From assembly GCA_034370385.1 (NCBI GenBank), contig JAXMKZ010000059.1, positions 62,001 to 126,000 on the forward strand: 64,000 bases of DNA, given 5' to 3'. The notes beneath the pieces were generated by a model, which had not been told where the DNA came from, searched no databases, and worked only from the letters and a program-made list of their open reading frames with translations. Below, piece by piece: positions 16,413-25,495 of this stretch; position 1 is the stretch's first letter, and each line of letters starts with the position of its first letter. Both the position numbers and the translations under genes were made by a program. Origin of the DNA: Coriobacteriia bacterium. Its GTDB lineage: Bacteria; Actinomycetota; Coriobacteriia; Anaerosomatales; PHET01.

Positions 16413-18110
16413 TTACGCCTCCTTGGAGGAGTGAACGCGGACTAGGGGATGATACCGTCCCACGACATAGGTCAGCGCGGGTGAAAGCAGAACAGCGGCT
16501 CCCAGCGCGGTGATCTGCACGAGATCAAGGTCGCACTTGAACCCCCACATGAGATCGGGAAGTCGCCACGTAGGCTCAAGTCCCCATGCCCACAGGAACC
16601 ACGCGACCTGCAGCGCGAGCGTCAACTGGGTCACCACGACGGCAAGCGGGCCGAGCACGAGCCATCCGGGGAGATAGCGCCCGGACGGCTGCTTGGGATG
16701 ACGGCGCAGCAGCGGATACACGGCGGCGGCCACCACCGCAGCTACCAGACCGGCGATGGCGGCTTCGATGAGCCTCGTGTTCATCCACGCCTCGATCAAG
16801 TCCTCCGAGTTGAACGACGAGAGCGACCACCGATTGCCGTGAACGACGAAGAACAGGATGTTGTAGACCGCGTAGTAGGCCGCCGAGCCACAGATTGCAG
16901 CGACGAAGGCCCTCCACGATGCCACGAGGACGAACAGCAGCGTGAGCACCGAGGCGATCGCAAGCTGCACCCCTTGGCCAGAAAGCCGCCCTGCACGGTC
17001 CGCCGCAAGCCGCGCATCGGACACATCCTGCAGGTACTGGGTCGTGACCTCAGCCGTCGCCGTGGGCGGCAGTTGACGATCGTAGGCCACCCCCGCAGGT
17101 CCTGCAATGACCTCGGCATAGGCACGCGCTGCGGCGTTTCGTTGTGCCTGAGACGCCAGTACCCCAGCGGCGGATGAGGTCGCGAGCGCACTGTCCAGCG
17201 TCTGGCCGGTCGCGTTGCGTGGCGATGGGAAGCCTGCCATGACAGCGACGGTCGGCGCGATGTCTTCGAGACGCGCCTCGCCTTCGAGGACCCGGACGCC
17301 CTCGCCGGCGATCACACCTGGTACGGAAACCACCTCCGGCTCCCACCCGCCGTGACCACCGGTGTCGATGTGGCCGTGATCCGCCACCACCACGAAGGCG
17401 GCCCCGGTGCCCTGCGTCTGCTCGACAAGTCGGCGCAGATCCGTGTCGACGCGCCCGACCATCTGGGCGTACTCAGGACTCCCGCCGCCGAAGCTGTGCC
17501 CCACCTCATCGACATCGGGAAGGTGAAGCAGCACGAAACGCGGCTTCTTCTCACGGATCAGCCGGAGGGTCTCATCGATATATCGTCCGCTCAGATACTC
17601 CTCGGACCAGTCCAGGAAGAAAGAGCCCGTCGCCTGCCGCGCCGCGGGATACAGCGTCGCGATGTCGCTCGGACCCACGACGACGTAGGGAATCTTGGCC
17701 TGATAGGCGGTGTCCAGCAGCGTCTCGGCTCGGATTCGTCCCTCATGCCAGTTCGTCACCACACCGTGCACATCTTGACGCGTGCCGGTGAGGACAGTGG
17801 TCCAGTTGGGGTAGCTCAACGAAGGCTGGGGGGCTGTCAGGATCAGCGAGGCACCATAGTCCCGCAGCGACTCCAGCGACGACATCTCCCGTGAGGCATC
17901 CTCGCGTAGCCCGTCGACGATGATCAGAATGACGCTCTCGGCGACGGGCGGGCCCGCGTAGGAGGCAGGAAGATCGCTTGCCAGGTAGGGTGTCTGATAG
18001 TCGACGATTCCGTCCCAAGCTTCCGACGCCATATCGTATGCGCCGTACGCGAGGGTCAACGAGCCGAGCACCATGAGCGGAATCGCGAGCCACAACAAGA
18101 ACGTCCTCAT
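16413..18110 (-). CDS. Membrane-anchored alkaline-phosphatase-fold phosphodiesterase
   Basis: 565 residues. After an N-terminal membrane anchor (about 5-25) comes an extracytoplasmic type I phosphodiesterase/phosphatase domain (about 57-310). Visible metal and catalytic residues are D66 (IIVDGLRED), probable nucleophile T104 (YPNWTTVLTG), DVDEVGHSF, ADHGH and GGHGG. A C-terminal part holds about five membrane segments. The layout recalls bacterial relatives of phosphoethanolamine transferases and nucleotide pyrophosphatases. The gene lies three bases after the HAD gene and three before ubiD, so all are probably one transcript, although no quinone-related role is known. Substrate unknown. Confidence 0.85.
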   Translation of the reverse strand: MRTFLLWLAIPLMVLGSLTLAYGAYDMASEAWDGIVDYQTPYLASDLPASYAGPPVAESVILIIVDGLREDASREMSSLESLRDYGASLILTAPQPSLSYPNWTTVLTGTRQDVHGVVTNWHEGRIRAETLLDTAYQAKIPYVVVGPSDIATLYPAARQATGSFFLDWSEEYLSGRYIDETLRLIREKKPRFVLLHLPDVDEVGHSFGGGSPEYAQMVGRVDTDLRRLVEQTQGTGAAFVVVADHGHIDTGGHGGWEPEVVSVPGVIAGEGVRVLEGEARLEDIAPTVAVMAGFPSPRNATGQTLDSALATSSAAGVLASQAQRNAAARAYAEVIAGPAGVAYDRQLPPTATAEVTTQYLQDVSDARLAADRAGRLSGQGVQLAIASVLTLLFVLVASWRAFVAAICGSAAYYAVYNILFFVVHGNRWSLSSFNSEDLIEAWMNTRLIEAAIAGLVAAVVAAAVYPLLRRHPKQPSGRYLPGWLVLGPLAVVVTQLTLALQVAWFLWAWGLEPTWRLPDLMWGFKCDLDLVQITALGAAVLLSPALTYVVGRYHPLVRVHSSKEA

Positions 18111-18113
18111 GTA

Positions 18114-18824
18114 TCAGCCCTCCAGTCCCAGTACGGCCTCGAGATCGTCGAGGGTGGTGAGGACGCGCTCAGGAGCTTCGGGGGGCACCGGCAGCCCATG
18201 ACGATCGATGAGCACGGGCGTCATTCCCACTGACATCGCCCCGAGCACGTCGGCATAGTGGTGGTCGCCGACGTGGGCAGCCTCTGACGGCGCCACGCCC
18301 ACGCGTTCGCATGCCAGCTCGAATATACGCGGGTCGGGCTTGTGCAGACCGACGTGCGCCGACGAGATGATGACATCCAAATGGCGAGAAAGACCCAGCC
18401 CTTCGATCAACCCGCCAAGCCGGCGATCCCAGTTCGATATGAGGCCCAGCGCCAAGCCGGCCGAAGAGAGTCGTTCGAACGCCGGCTCAACATCTTCATA
18501 GGCTCTCCAGCGGTCGGCGGAACCGAACTCGTCATACACGCGCAGGGCGATTCTCTCGGCGTCCAGATCGATTCCGAGACGGCGACAGAGCAGTGAGTAC
18601 ATGCCGACCCATACCTGCGACGTCTCCTGCTCGCTTGTCCAGAATGTATCGTCCGTACGGTATCGGTCCTCGTAGTACTCGTCCACGAGCGGAAGAAGCG
18701 CGTCAATGGCCGAGAGGTCCCTCAGGTGCCCCTCGTCGGCGAGCACCTGTCTCACAACTTCCGACACGCTGGGGAACGGAGCGAGCAACGTATTGCCCAC
18801 GTCGAAGAAGACTGCCTTCAGCAC
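18114..18824 (-). CDS. HAD-family hydrolase (subfamily IA)
   Basis: 236 residues. Motif I is FFDVGNTLL, in which the usual second Asp of DxD is replaced by Gly. Motif II is LISNWD, the Lys is in HKPDPRIFE and motif III is AHVGDHHYADV. The D-x-G form is seen in several HAD groups and may mean altered chemistry. The start is inferred as the GTG at 18824, directly before the conserved core. No good ribosome site is visible, and the longer open frame upstream looks non-coding. First gene of the series leading to ubiX. Confidence 0.83.
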   Translation of the reverse strand: MLKAVFFDVGNTLLAPFPSVSEVVRQVLADEGHLRDLSAIDALLPLVDEYYEDRYRTDDTFWTSEQETSQVWVGMYSLLCRRLGIDLDAERIALRVYDEFGSADRWRAYEDVEPAFERLSSAGLALGLISNWDRRLGGLIEGLGLSRHLDVIISSAHVGLHKPDPRIFELACERVGVAPSEAAHVGDHHYADVLGAMSVGMTPVLIDRHGLPVPPEAPERVLTTLDDLEAVLGLEG

Positions 18825-18915
18825 GTCGACACCGTGGCGCAGAGGGAGACGCGGCAGGCAGGTCCGGTGCTCGTTCGGTGACCCGCTCGTTCCACGTCTT
18901 CCTCCCCCCGAGACG

Positions 18916-20016
18916 TCACAGCGCTGCAAGAACGCGGTCACAGATGGCGCGCGTCGCCCCGGGTCGACCGAGGGCTGCGGCGGCGGCGGCGACCTGCGCG
19001 AGTCGCGGTGGGTGGGACGCAAGATAGCGACACTTCTCCACGACGTCATCCTCGTCACGCGCCAGCAGCACCGCTCCCCAGTTGACGAGAAAATCGGCGT
19101 TGAACAGTTCCCTCGCCGGTAGGGGATTATAAAGGACGATCGGCAGTCCGCATGCGAGGGCCTCACCGACACGTGGAGAGCCTGCCGGGGCGACGAGCGC
19201 GTCTGCGGCACTCAGGGCACTACCGTATCGACGGGTCTCGCTCACGACGGCCACCGAGCCCGTTTCTGCGGCCGCAGCATCGAGCCTGCGCCGCACGCGC
19301 GGCTCTCCGGCGGCCAATGCGGCGACTTGGATGCCCGACGCCGCCAGCTCCGATACCACGTCACGGCTTGCGTTGAGAATCCCGGTTCCGGCGACCGCGA
19401 CGGTGAAACGGTCGGCAAACCCGAGTTCCGTCGCACACGCCGCTCGCGAAGCGCGGCCGATCACTCGATCGTGTACCGGGGTCCCGGCCACGACGATCCG
19501 GTCGTAGGGGAACCCACGGACGACCAGATCGTCGCGCGCTTCACCCGTCGGAACGAAGAGCAGGTCAACCTTCGGGTGCAAGATCAGGTGATGGGCCGAG
19601 TAGTCCGAGATCACTGCAGCCACCAGTGCATCGACACTCGGCCGCGATTCAGCGAACGCGGCCGTCGCGATGGGGCAGGTCGAGACGACCGCGCGCGCAC
19701 CCGTCTGTGCCCACTGCAAAGCGGCAGCCGGAATCCCCCGCCGCCGCGTCTCCTCGATCAGAGCGCCGTCCTGCGGTGCATCGGCCAGGCTACCCGCGAA
19801 CCCCGGAAAGAACTCCGGTGTCTGCTGGTAGGCGAAGCGCGCCAGGACACCCAGATTCGGCATCTCCCGATCAAGGAAATCGAGGGTGTCCACGCGCACG
19901 TCACCGGCACCGGACTTGAGGCCCGCGGCAAGCGCCTCGGCGATCGCCTGAGAGGGGCCACCGTAGGATGAATGGGTGACCAACACGCGCCGGGATGAAT
20001 CGCGTCGTCTTGGCAT
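18916..20016 (-). CDS. MurG/MGDG-synthase-like glycosyltransferase
   Basis: 366 residues with a GT-B fold. The N-terminal MGDG_synth-like domain opens RVLVTHSSYGGPSQAIAEAL and contains LDFLDREMPN. The C-terminal donor-binding half has VAGTPVHDRVIG, DALVAPAGSPRVGEALACGLP and IVLYNPLPARE. Relatives transfer sugars to diacylglycerol or to lipid-linked muropeptides at the membrane face. The ATG at 20016 overlaps the stop of the STAS-HATPase gene by one base (TGATG), so it is translationally coupled to a signalling operon. Acceptor lipid not predictable. Confidence 0.8.
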   Translation of the reverse strand: MPRRRDSSRRVLVTHSSYGGPSQAIAEALAAGLKSGAGDVRVDTLDFLDREMPNLGVLARFAYQQTPEFFPGFAGSLADAPQDGALIEETRRRGIPAAALQWAQTGARAVVSTCPIATAAFAESRPSVDALVAAVISDYSAHHLILHPKVDLLFVPTGEARDDLVVRGFPYDRIVVAGTPVHDRVIGRASRAACATELGFADRFTVAVAGTGILNASRDVVSELAASGIQVAALAAGEPRVRRRLDAAAAETGSVAVVSETRRYGSALSAADALVAPAGSPRVGEALACGLPIVLYNPLPARELFNADFLVNWGAVLLARDEDDVVEKCRYLASHPPRLAQVAAAAAALGRPGATRAICDRVLAAL

Positions 20017-20801
20017 CAGCTGACACCGGCGCGATGCTTCGTCAAGCGCACCAGGGTGCCACCCGACGGCGCTTCACCGTACTCGACTCTGTCCATCAGC
20101 GCCCGCATGAACATGACCCCGCGTCCTCCGGGGGCATACAGATCGTCGCTGTCCTTAGGGGCGCCGTTGAACCCCGGTCCGTTGTCCGTGACCTCGAAGA
20201 CGACCCGGTCGCCAAAGGCGACCACCCTCACGCGCACAGCGGCCTTTCCGCTCGTCGGTGCGCCGTGGCGAATGGCGTTGGCGAGCGCCTCACCCAAGGC
20301 GACCTTGACATCGAACAGTGCCGCCTCAGGCAATCCCAAAGATCGGAGCGAGTCGGCGATCACCGAGCGTGAAGCCGAGAGATGGTCGACGTCGGCCTCG
20401 ATGTCGAACTCCTGCTCCCAGAGTGGTTCGGAGTCCGGCTCACCCAGTTCCAGGCCCTCGAGAGCTTCTGCAAGCGAGGATGATGTGGAGATGCTCGAAG
20501 CGACAGCCGCAAGCCCCGACAGCTCAAGGATGCGAGACACGTCCCGATTGGCTCCCGCCAGTACCAATCTGCCGCCGGCCGGTCGAAGACGATGATCCAG
20601 CCACACGAGCAGTCCCAAGGCGGTGCTGTCGGCATAGTCGACTTCGGACAGGTCCAAGACCAGATTCGCGCACCCGCCCTCAAGTACACCGACGAGTTCA
20701 CGGCGAAGCTCCGGCACGACAGCGATATCAAGATCGCCGCTGAGCCGAACGACGCATGCCCTCGGTCCTAGTTCGTGGGTTAGTTCATGATTGGAGGTCA
20801 T
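20016..20801 (-). CDS. STAS-HATPase fusion: anti-anti-sigma and anti-sigma-kinase domains in one protein
   Basis: 261 residues. Residues 1-110 form a STAS domain with the phosphorylatable Ser in YADSTALG (S59). Residues 130-261 form an RsbW/SpoIIAB-like GHKL kinase with N-box GEALANAIRHG (E171, N175), TDNGPGF (206-211) and GGRGVMFMR (225-233). In Bacillus these are separate partners that switch a sigma factor; here both are in one chain. The gene lies 12 bases after a SpoIIE-type phosphatase that could dephosphorylate S59, and no sigma factor of that kind is adjacent. The output is therefore unclear. Confidence 0.9.
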   Translation of the reverse strand: MTSNHELTHELGPRACVVRLSGDLDIAVVPELRRELVGVLEGGCANLVLDLSEVDYADSTALGLLVWLDHRLRPAGGRLVLAGANRDVSRILELSGLAAVASSISTSSSLAEALEGLELGEPDSEPLWEQEFDIEADVDHLSASRSVIADSLRSLGLPEAALFDVKVALGEALANAIRHGAPTSGKAAVRVRVVAFGDRVVFEVTDNGPGFNGAPKDSDDLYAPGGRGVMFMRALMDRVEYGEAPSGGTLVRLTKHRAGVS

Positions 20802-20813
20802 GGGGCTGTCGGG

Positions 20814-23800
20814 TCACTCCTTCTTGTCGGCGTCGCCGAGCACGCTGCACACCTCGACGGCAAGTATGGCGATGTCGTCGCGCAACTCGCCGCTCACGAA
20901 ATCCTGTACCGCCGCGAGCAGTCGGGAGGCCAGTTCCTCTACCGTGGCGCCGCCGACCATGGCTGCGGTCACGCGCTCCTCTCCGAAGAACGTATTCCCT
21001 TGTCGGGCCTCGGTGACTCCATCGGTGTAGAGCAGGAGCCGATCCCCTGCGACGAAATCGACCTCGTTCTCATCGAACTCAACCTCAGCTATCGCGCCCA
21101 ACAGCGGACCTGTGGGGCCCAGCATGTCCAAGGACCCATCCGCCCGCTGAAGTATCGCCGCCGGGTGCCCTCCGTCCGCCCACGACAGACGCCCGCCCAC
21201 CACGTCGTACCTCCCGACCCACAACGTCACGATCTGACTCGGGTCACCGGACTGCGCTGTCATGCGGTTGACCTCAGTGGTGACGCTTCCGGGCATCAGT
21301 CCCGCCGCGACGAATGCCCTGACCGCGTACTTGATCATCGAGGTCTTCGTCGCGGCCTCAACGCCCTTGCCGCACACGTCGGCGATAGCCAACCAGATCG
21401 CCCCATCGGACGCCCTGAACAGGTCGTAGTAGTCGCCGCCGATATCGGTATCCAGACCCGCAGGCTCGTAGACGCTCGAGGTCGTGACCTCAGGGAAATC
21501 GGGCAGCGCCTTGGGGAGGATCGACTGCTGCAGCACGTGCGCCACCTCATGTTCGCGGCTGTACATGCGCGCTGTGTCGATCGCCAAAGCCGCCTGGGAA
21601 GCGAACGTCTGCATGATGCTCATGTCCTCGTCGCTGAACGCCCCGGCAGCCTCTGCCAGCACCATGAGCACGCCGATCGAGCGGCCACGCGCCAGCAGCG
21701 GCACAGCGAGCAACGAATTGAGCCCCTGCGACGCCGCGCTGCCGGCCACACCCCCCATTCCAAGCGAGAGGCTCGGCAGTGAGACAGGGGTCCGCGATGC
21801 GAACACACGCCCGGGCAGATCCTGTCCGGGCTCGAGCTCCAGCGCAACGATATGCGCGGGGACAACACCACGTACCATCGCGGTTCCGAGCGTGCGTCGC
21901 CTGCTGTCGTACGACCAGAGCATGACCGCTTCCGCCGAGAGGATCTTCTGAACGACCTCGATGACGCGGTTGAGCACGACGTTCACCTGGAGTTCCGACG
22001 CCACGTCCTGGCTGATGCGGAAGATGGTCTCGAGATTGGCCGCTCGGGCAAGCGCACGTTCGTAGAAGTAGGCATTCTCGAGCGCCAGTGCGACTTCGTC
22101 TGACAGGGCGCGGGCGATGTCCATGCTGCCCGTGTCGGCGCCTTCGGTCATGAATACCGCCAACGCGGCTCCATGGTCGCTCTCGAAATCGATCGGAACG
22201 AGCATGAGCAGCTCGCCATCATGATCGTCGAGGGCCCTGTCGGTTGCGAAGTCCTCTCCTCGCTTGACGATGACCGTGGCGCCATCCGGCTGGAGATGGA
22301 GCTGCGCGATCGCCACCAAGGAATCGTCCTCGCCCGCGTTGGTCGACGGAGCCAGCCCGAGGACGGCACGGTCCACGATCACGATCCGTGCCGCGCTCGC
22401 ACCGAACAGGTCGGAGATGATCTCTTCCACGATGCCGAGCGACGCAGCCAACGTCGCGGGTCGCACAAGCTCCTCTGCAACCGCACGCAGCGCCTCGGCA
22501 ACGTGCCTCGACTCGCTCTCGATCTCGAACAGGCGTGACGTCTGGACGGCGACCGCCGCCTGAGCGGAGAAGGTCCGCACCATCTCGATCTCGGCCTCAG
22601 TGACTTCGTCTTCCGAGTCGCGGAGCATGACCACGAGTCCGAGTGCCTCATGACCGGCCACGAGCGGCGCCGCCAGCGCCGAGCGGGCCGAGCTGGCCAG
22701 ACCGGGAAGCTCGTTGGCAAGCTGTCCGGGGTTTGCGGAGTACGTCACGGGACCCGTGCTGCCCAGAGCCTCAACAAGCCAGCCCCCCGTCGATGTGTCG
22801 ACGGTACTCACGCTCGACATGCCGATGCCGCGCGCGCGAACGGGAACCAATCGGGCACGCTCGTGATCCAGCAGGTAGACCGCTGACGCGCCCGGCCCGA
22901 CGATGTGACCCATCGCCGATAGAATGCCGTCCAGAACCTGGTCGAGCCGGGACGCACTTGCCAGCAACTGGGAGAGATCGTGCAGTGCATTGAGACGCAG
23001 CGTGACCTGATTGAACGCCTGGGCCACTCGACCGATCTCATCATCGGTCTCCGAGATCGGCAGCGGTTTGACGTACGCGCCGGATGCGGCGGCCCGCGCC
23101 ACCCGCTCGAGATCCTTGAGCGGCTTGACCAGTTGTCGAGTCACGTTCCAGGCGAGCGCCACGCCCACGAGCCCGCCGAAGACAAGAACCATGAAGAACG
23201 GGGCCACCGTCATGAACGAGGCTCGGGTGTCCGCCGCCGCCGGCTCAGCTGCAGCCACTCGCCAGTCGATTCCGGTAGCTCCGCGGATGTCACTGTAGAA
23301 GCCCGAGTACCGCTCACCGCTCGCAACAGCGAACGTCACGCGGCCGATGCCATTACCTGCCGGCTCCCAACGAGCGCCTTCCAGCCGGGGCGCCGCGCGC
23401 TGCCCCGCGAACCCCGCCAGTTCACCCGAGTCGATCAGCACCATGAGGCGTCCTGGCTGATTGCGGACCGCGGCCGCCAGCGCGCGCTCGATGAAGTCGT
23501 CGTTGAGCCGTGCGAGCACGACGACCGGCGAACCCCACGCAGTCGCCGTCGTCCTGGTGACCCAGATGGCGTGCTCGCCATCTTCCGTCTTGAAGCTCGC
23601 GAAGCCCGTGGATCCCCTGATGGCATCCTTGTACGCCCTGAGGGCGCGAACCTGTCTTGACGACAGACGATCGGGAGAGCCTGCGAGGCTTCGCGCGGTT
23701 CCAGCCTCCACCACCATCATGCGATCGAACATGCCGCCGCCACCTGCCGGCAGCGAAGCGACGGACGAGACCAGCTCCATCTCGGTCTTCGATGCGGCAG

Positions 23801-24035
23801 CGGTCGCGCTCGTGCGCTCGATGACCTCGTCGGCGGCAAACAGGCGCTCGTTGATGGCGTCCTCGACAAGCTGTACTGCCACCAGATCGCGGGCGTCGGC
23901 CCGCTCCGAGGCGAGATTCGACGTGGTGATCATGGCCACCACCGCAGCGGCGAACACCGTCGCGATGCCGACGGTCAGGGTGGCGCGAACGACTCTCGCC
24001 GAAAGCCCTTGTGAAGCGCGCGGACGTCTGACCAT
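20814..24035 (-). CDS. Transmembrane sensor with three GAF domains and a SpoIIE/PP2C phosphatase
   Basis: 1073 residues. In order: membrane segment (about 14-37), extracytoplasmic sensor region (about 40-265), second membrane segment, HAMP (LVKPLKDLERVARAA, about 296-350), three GAF-like domains (about 355-515, 525-690, 695-835) and a PP2C phosphatase. The phosphatase shows DIGGDYYDLF, IADVCGKGVEAA and LLYTDGVTEARQ, which carry its metal ligands. It should dephosphorylate a STAS Ser in response to outside and cytosolic signals, most obviously the product of the next gene. GAGGGAG precedes the ATG at 24035. The GAF ligands are unknown. Confidence 0.92.
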   Translation of the reverse strand: MVRRPRASQGLSARVVRATLTVGIATVFAAAVVAMITTSNLASERADARDLVAVQLVEDAINERLFAADEVIERTSATAAASKTEMELVSSVASLPAGGGGMFDRMMVVEAGTARSLAGSPDRLSSRQVRALRAYKDAIRGSTGFASFKTEDGEHAIWVTRTTATAWGSPVVVLARLNDDFIERALAAAVRNQPGRLMVLIDSGELAGFAGQRAAPRLEGARWEPAGNGIGRVTFAVASGERYSGFYSDIRGATGIDWRVAAAEPAAADTRASFMTVAPFFMVLVFGGLVGVALAWNVTRQLVKPLKDLERVARAAASGAYVKPLPISETDDEIGRVAQAFNQVTLRLNALHDLSQLLASASRLDQVLDGILSAMGHIVGPGASAVYLLDHERARLVPVRARGIGMSSVSTVDTSTGGWLVEALGSTGPVTYSANPGQLANELPGLASSARSALAAPLVAGHEALGLVVMLRDSEDEVTEAEIEMVRTFSAQAAVAVQTSRLFEIESESRHVAEALRAVAEELVRPATLAASLGIVEEIISDLFGASAARIVIVDRAVLGLAPSTNAGEDDSLVAIAQLHLQPDGATVIVKRGEDFATDRALDDHDGELLMLVPIDFESDHGAALAVFMTEGADTGSMDIARALSDEVALALENAYFYERALARAANLETIFRISQDVASELQVNVVLNRVIEVVQKILSAEAVMLWSYDSRRRTLGTAMVRGVVPAHIVALELEPGQDLPGRVFASRTPVSLPSLSLGMGGVAGSAASQGLNSLLAVPLLARGRSIGVLMVLAEAAGAFSDEDMSIMQTFASQAALAIDTARMYSREHEVAHVLQQSILPKALPDFPEVTTSSVYEPAGLDTDIGGDYYDLFRASDGAIWLAIADVCGKGVEAATKTSMIKYAVRAFVAAGLMPGSVTTEVNRMTAQSGDPSQIVTLWVGRYDVVGGRLSWADGGHPAAILQRADGSLDMLGPTGPLLGAIAEVEFDENEVDFVAGDRLLLYTDGVTEARQGNTFFGEERVTAAMVGGATVEELASRLLAAVQDFVSGELRDDIAILAVEVCSVLGDADKKE

Positions 24036-24122
24036 GGCTCCCTCAACGACGCAGCGAGTGCGGCGAACCTATCAATCGTACCCGAAAGACGGTCCGGCGC
24101 GCAGCGCCTCAGAGCCACGCGA

Positions 24123-24866
24123 TCATTCGTTGAGCGTCGGCAGATCGAACTCAATGGCCGGGATGGACTGCGTCAACCACGCCGCCACAGCTCCGAACTG
24201 ACCGGTGACTATCAGCAGGCCAATCACGATGAGCAGACTCCCGGCGATGCGATTCATCACCAACGAGTGCCGGTTCAGCCACTTCAGAAGCCCCGTCATG
24301 CGCCCGAACAGCAGTGCGACCGCTATGAACGGCAGACCGAGTCCCATCGAGTACGCCAGCAGAAGCAGCGCGCCCGAAGCGACACTCGCCGACGAGCCCG
24401 CCATCGTGAGTATGGTGCCCAGAATGGGTCCGACACACGGCGTCCAGCCCGCCGCAAACGCAGCACCCATGACGAACGCGGCACCGCGCCCGAAGGAGCG
24501 GGAGCGCCCGAGGTCCATGCGGGCTTCGCTATAGAGCCACGGAACCTTGATGATGCCGAGCATCAACACGCCGAACGCGATGACAGCGGCTCCCGCGACC
24601 ATCTCGATGATCTCCCGATACTCCGTCAGGAACTGACCCAGCACCGACGCCGTCGCGCCCATCGACACGAAGACGGTGGAGAAGCCCAGCACGAACAGCA
24701 CCGCTGGCACCACGACCTTGATGCGAGACGCTCCACCCGAGAGCTCGGCGCTCGTCAACCCGGTCATGAACGAAAGGTAGGCGGGAATCAGCGGGAGCAC
24801 GCAAGGTGAGAGAAACGACAACACGCCGGCGAGAAACGCCACGCCAAGAGCAACTACCTCAGACAC
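24123..24866 (-). CDS. ccdA: CcdA/DsbD-type thiol-disulfide membrane transporter
   Basis: 247 residues with six membrane segments. It carries the paired conserved cysteines of the family, in LSFLSPCVLPLIPAYL near the N-terminus and GWTPCVGPILG in the middle. CcdA passes electrons from cytosolic thioredoxin to thiols outside the membrane, for example for cytochrome c maturation. The start is a GTG at 24866. Its promoter carries a CsoR-type palindrome shared with thioredoxin, so the electron donor and the transporter would be co-regulated. Family firm; regulation inferred. Confidence 0.93.
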   Translation of the reverse strand: MSEVVALGVAFLAGVLSFLSPCVLPLIPAYLSFMTGLTSAELSGGASRIKVVVPAVLFVLGFSTVFVSMGATASVLGQFLTEYREIIEMVAGAAVIAFGVLMLGIIKVPWLYSEARMDLGRSRSFGRGAAFVMGAAFAAGWTPCVGPILGTILTMAGSSASVASGALLLLAYSMGLGLPFIAVALLFGRMTGLLKWLNRHSLVMNRIAGSLLIVIGLLIVTGQFGAVAAWLTQSIPAIEFDLPTLNE

Positions 24867-24927
24867 TGAGCACCACCCTTTGGGAAGAACCGGTCGCGAC
24901 GAACACGCTTCGCACGTTCGAGACGCT

Positions 24928-24957
24928 ACTATACCCTATGGGGTATACGTTGTGCAA
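24928..24957 (-). promoter_or_regulatory. ccdA promoter with CsoR-type operator
   Basis: On the minus strand, TTGCAC (24952-24957), a 17-base spacer and GTATAG (24929-24934) form a -35/-10 pair. The palindrome ATACCCTATGGGGTAT, within 24930-24947 when its flanking T and A are included, fills the spacer and the -10. A repressor bound there would block RNA polymerase. The half-sites match the other two operators at 31897 and 32944. Confidence 0.75.
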
Positions 24958-25011
24958 CGACCGTGGTTCAGTAAGACCGTCCCCCAAAGCGCGTGCCGCC
25001 ACACCAGAACG

Positions 25012-25230
25012 CTACAACTGAGCCGCCTCGTAGCCGACCACGCGGATGGCGGCGATGATCTCGTCGATGGTGACCCGATCGTCGTCGTAGGACACGAGGG
25101 TCGTCCCGTCGACATGGTCCGTCTTGCTCGACTCGACCCCCGGCACGTCAGCAAGAGTCATGTCGATCAGCATCGAACACGAACCGCAGTGCATCCCTGA
25201 AGTGCTCAGCGTGACCGTCTTCGAAGCCAT
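25012..25230 (-). CDS. Heavy-metal-associated (HMA) metallochaperone, CopZ-like
   Basis: 72 residues forming one HMA domain with the metal motif GMHCGSC (C15, C18). The family binds Cu(I) or similar soft metals and hands them to P-type ATPases or regulators. It lies four bases after the zinc-ribbon gene and before ccdA. No copper ATPase is in the window, so its partner is elsewhere, or it may serve the CsoR-family regulator. Its transcription would start at the sigma-54 promoter at 25512. Confidence 0.9.
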   Translation of the reverse strand: MASKTVTLSTSGMHCGSCSMLIDMTLADVPGVESSKTDHVDGTTLVSYDDDRVTIDEIIAAIRVVGYEAAQL

Positions 25231-25234
25231 ACGT

Positions 25235-25465
25235 TCACTCGCCCCCCTTGATCGGCCCTGTCAGAAGGCTGCCGTTGGACCCGTCAGCCCTCTCCGTCGT
25301 CTGGAGCGCTCCGCAGTGAGGGCAGAGCCGCCAATCGGTCCTGACCGGACCGTCGCACTGGGGGCACGTCAACCCGACGCCCGGAGTCACTGCCGAACCG
25401 TCGCGCCCAGAGAGCCCGAAGATTCGATCCAAGACACTTGTGACGAAGGCGGGCGGTGTCTGCAT
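25235..25465 (-). CDS. Small double-CxxC zinc-ribbon protein
   Basis: 76 residues. A hydrophobic/amphipathic N-terminus (FVTSVLDRIFGL) is followed by one zinc ribbon with CPQC at 34-37 and CPHC at 48-51, then a polar Gly/Ser tail. I chose the ATG at 25465; a TTG two codons earlier is possible. It is the first gene after a perfect sigma-54 promoter and lies four bases ahead of the HMA chaperone, so a metal- or redox-related role is plausible. I do not know a function for this family. Confidence 0.75.
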   Translation of the reverse strand: MQTPPAFVTSVLDRIFGLSGRDGSAVTPGVGLTCPQCDGPVRTDWRLCPHCGALQTTERADGSNGSLLTGPIKGGE

Positions 25466-25495
25466 GGACAAGGGACTCTCAGACGAAGGTGAACT

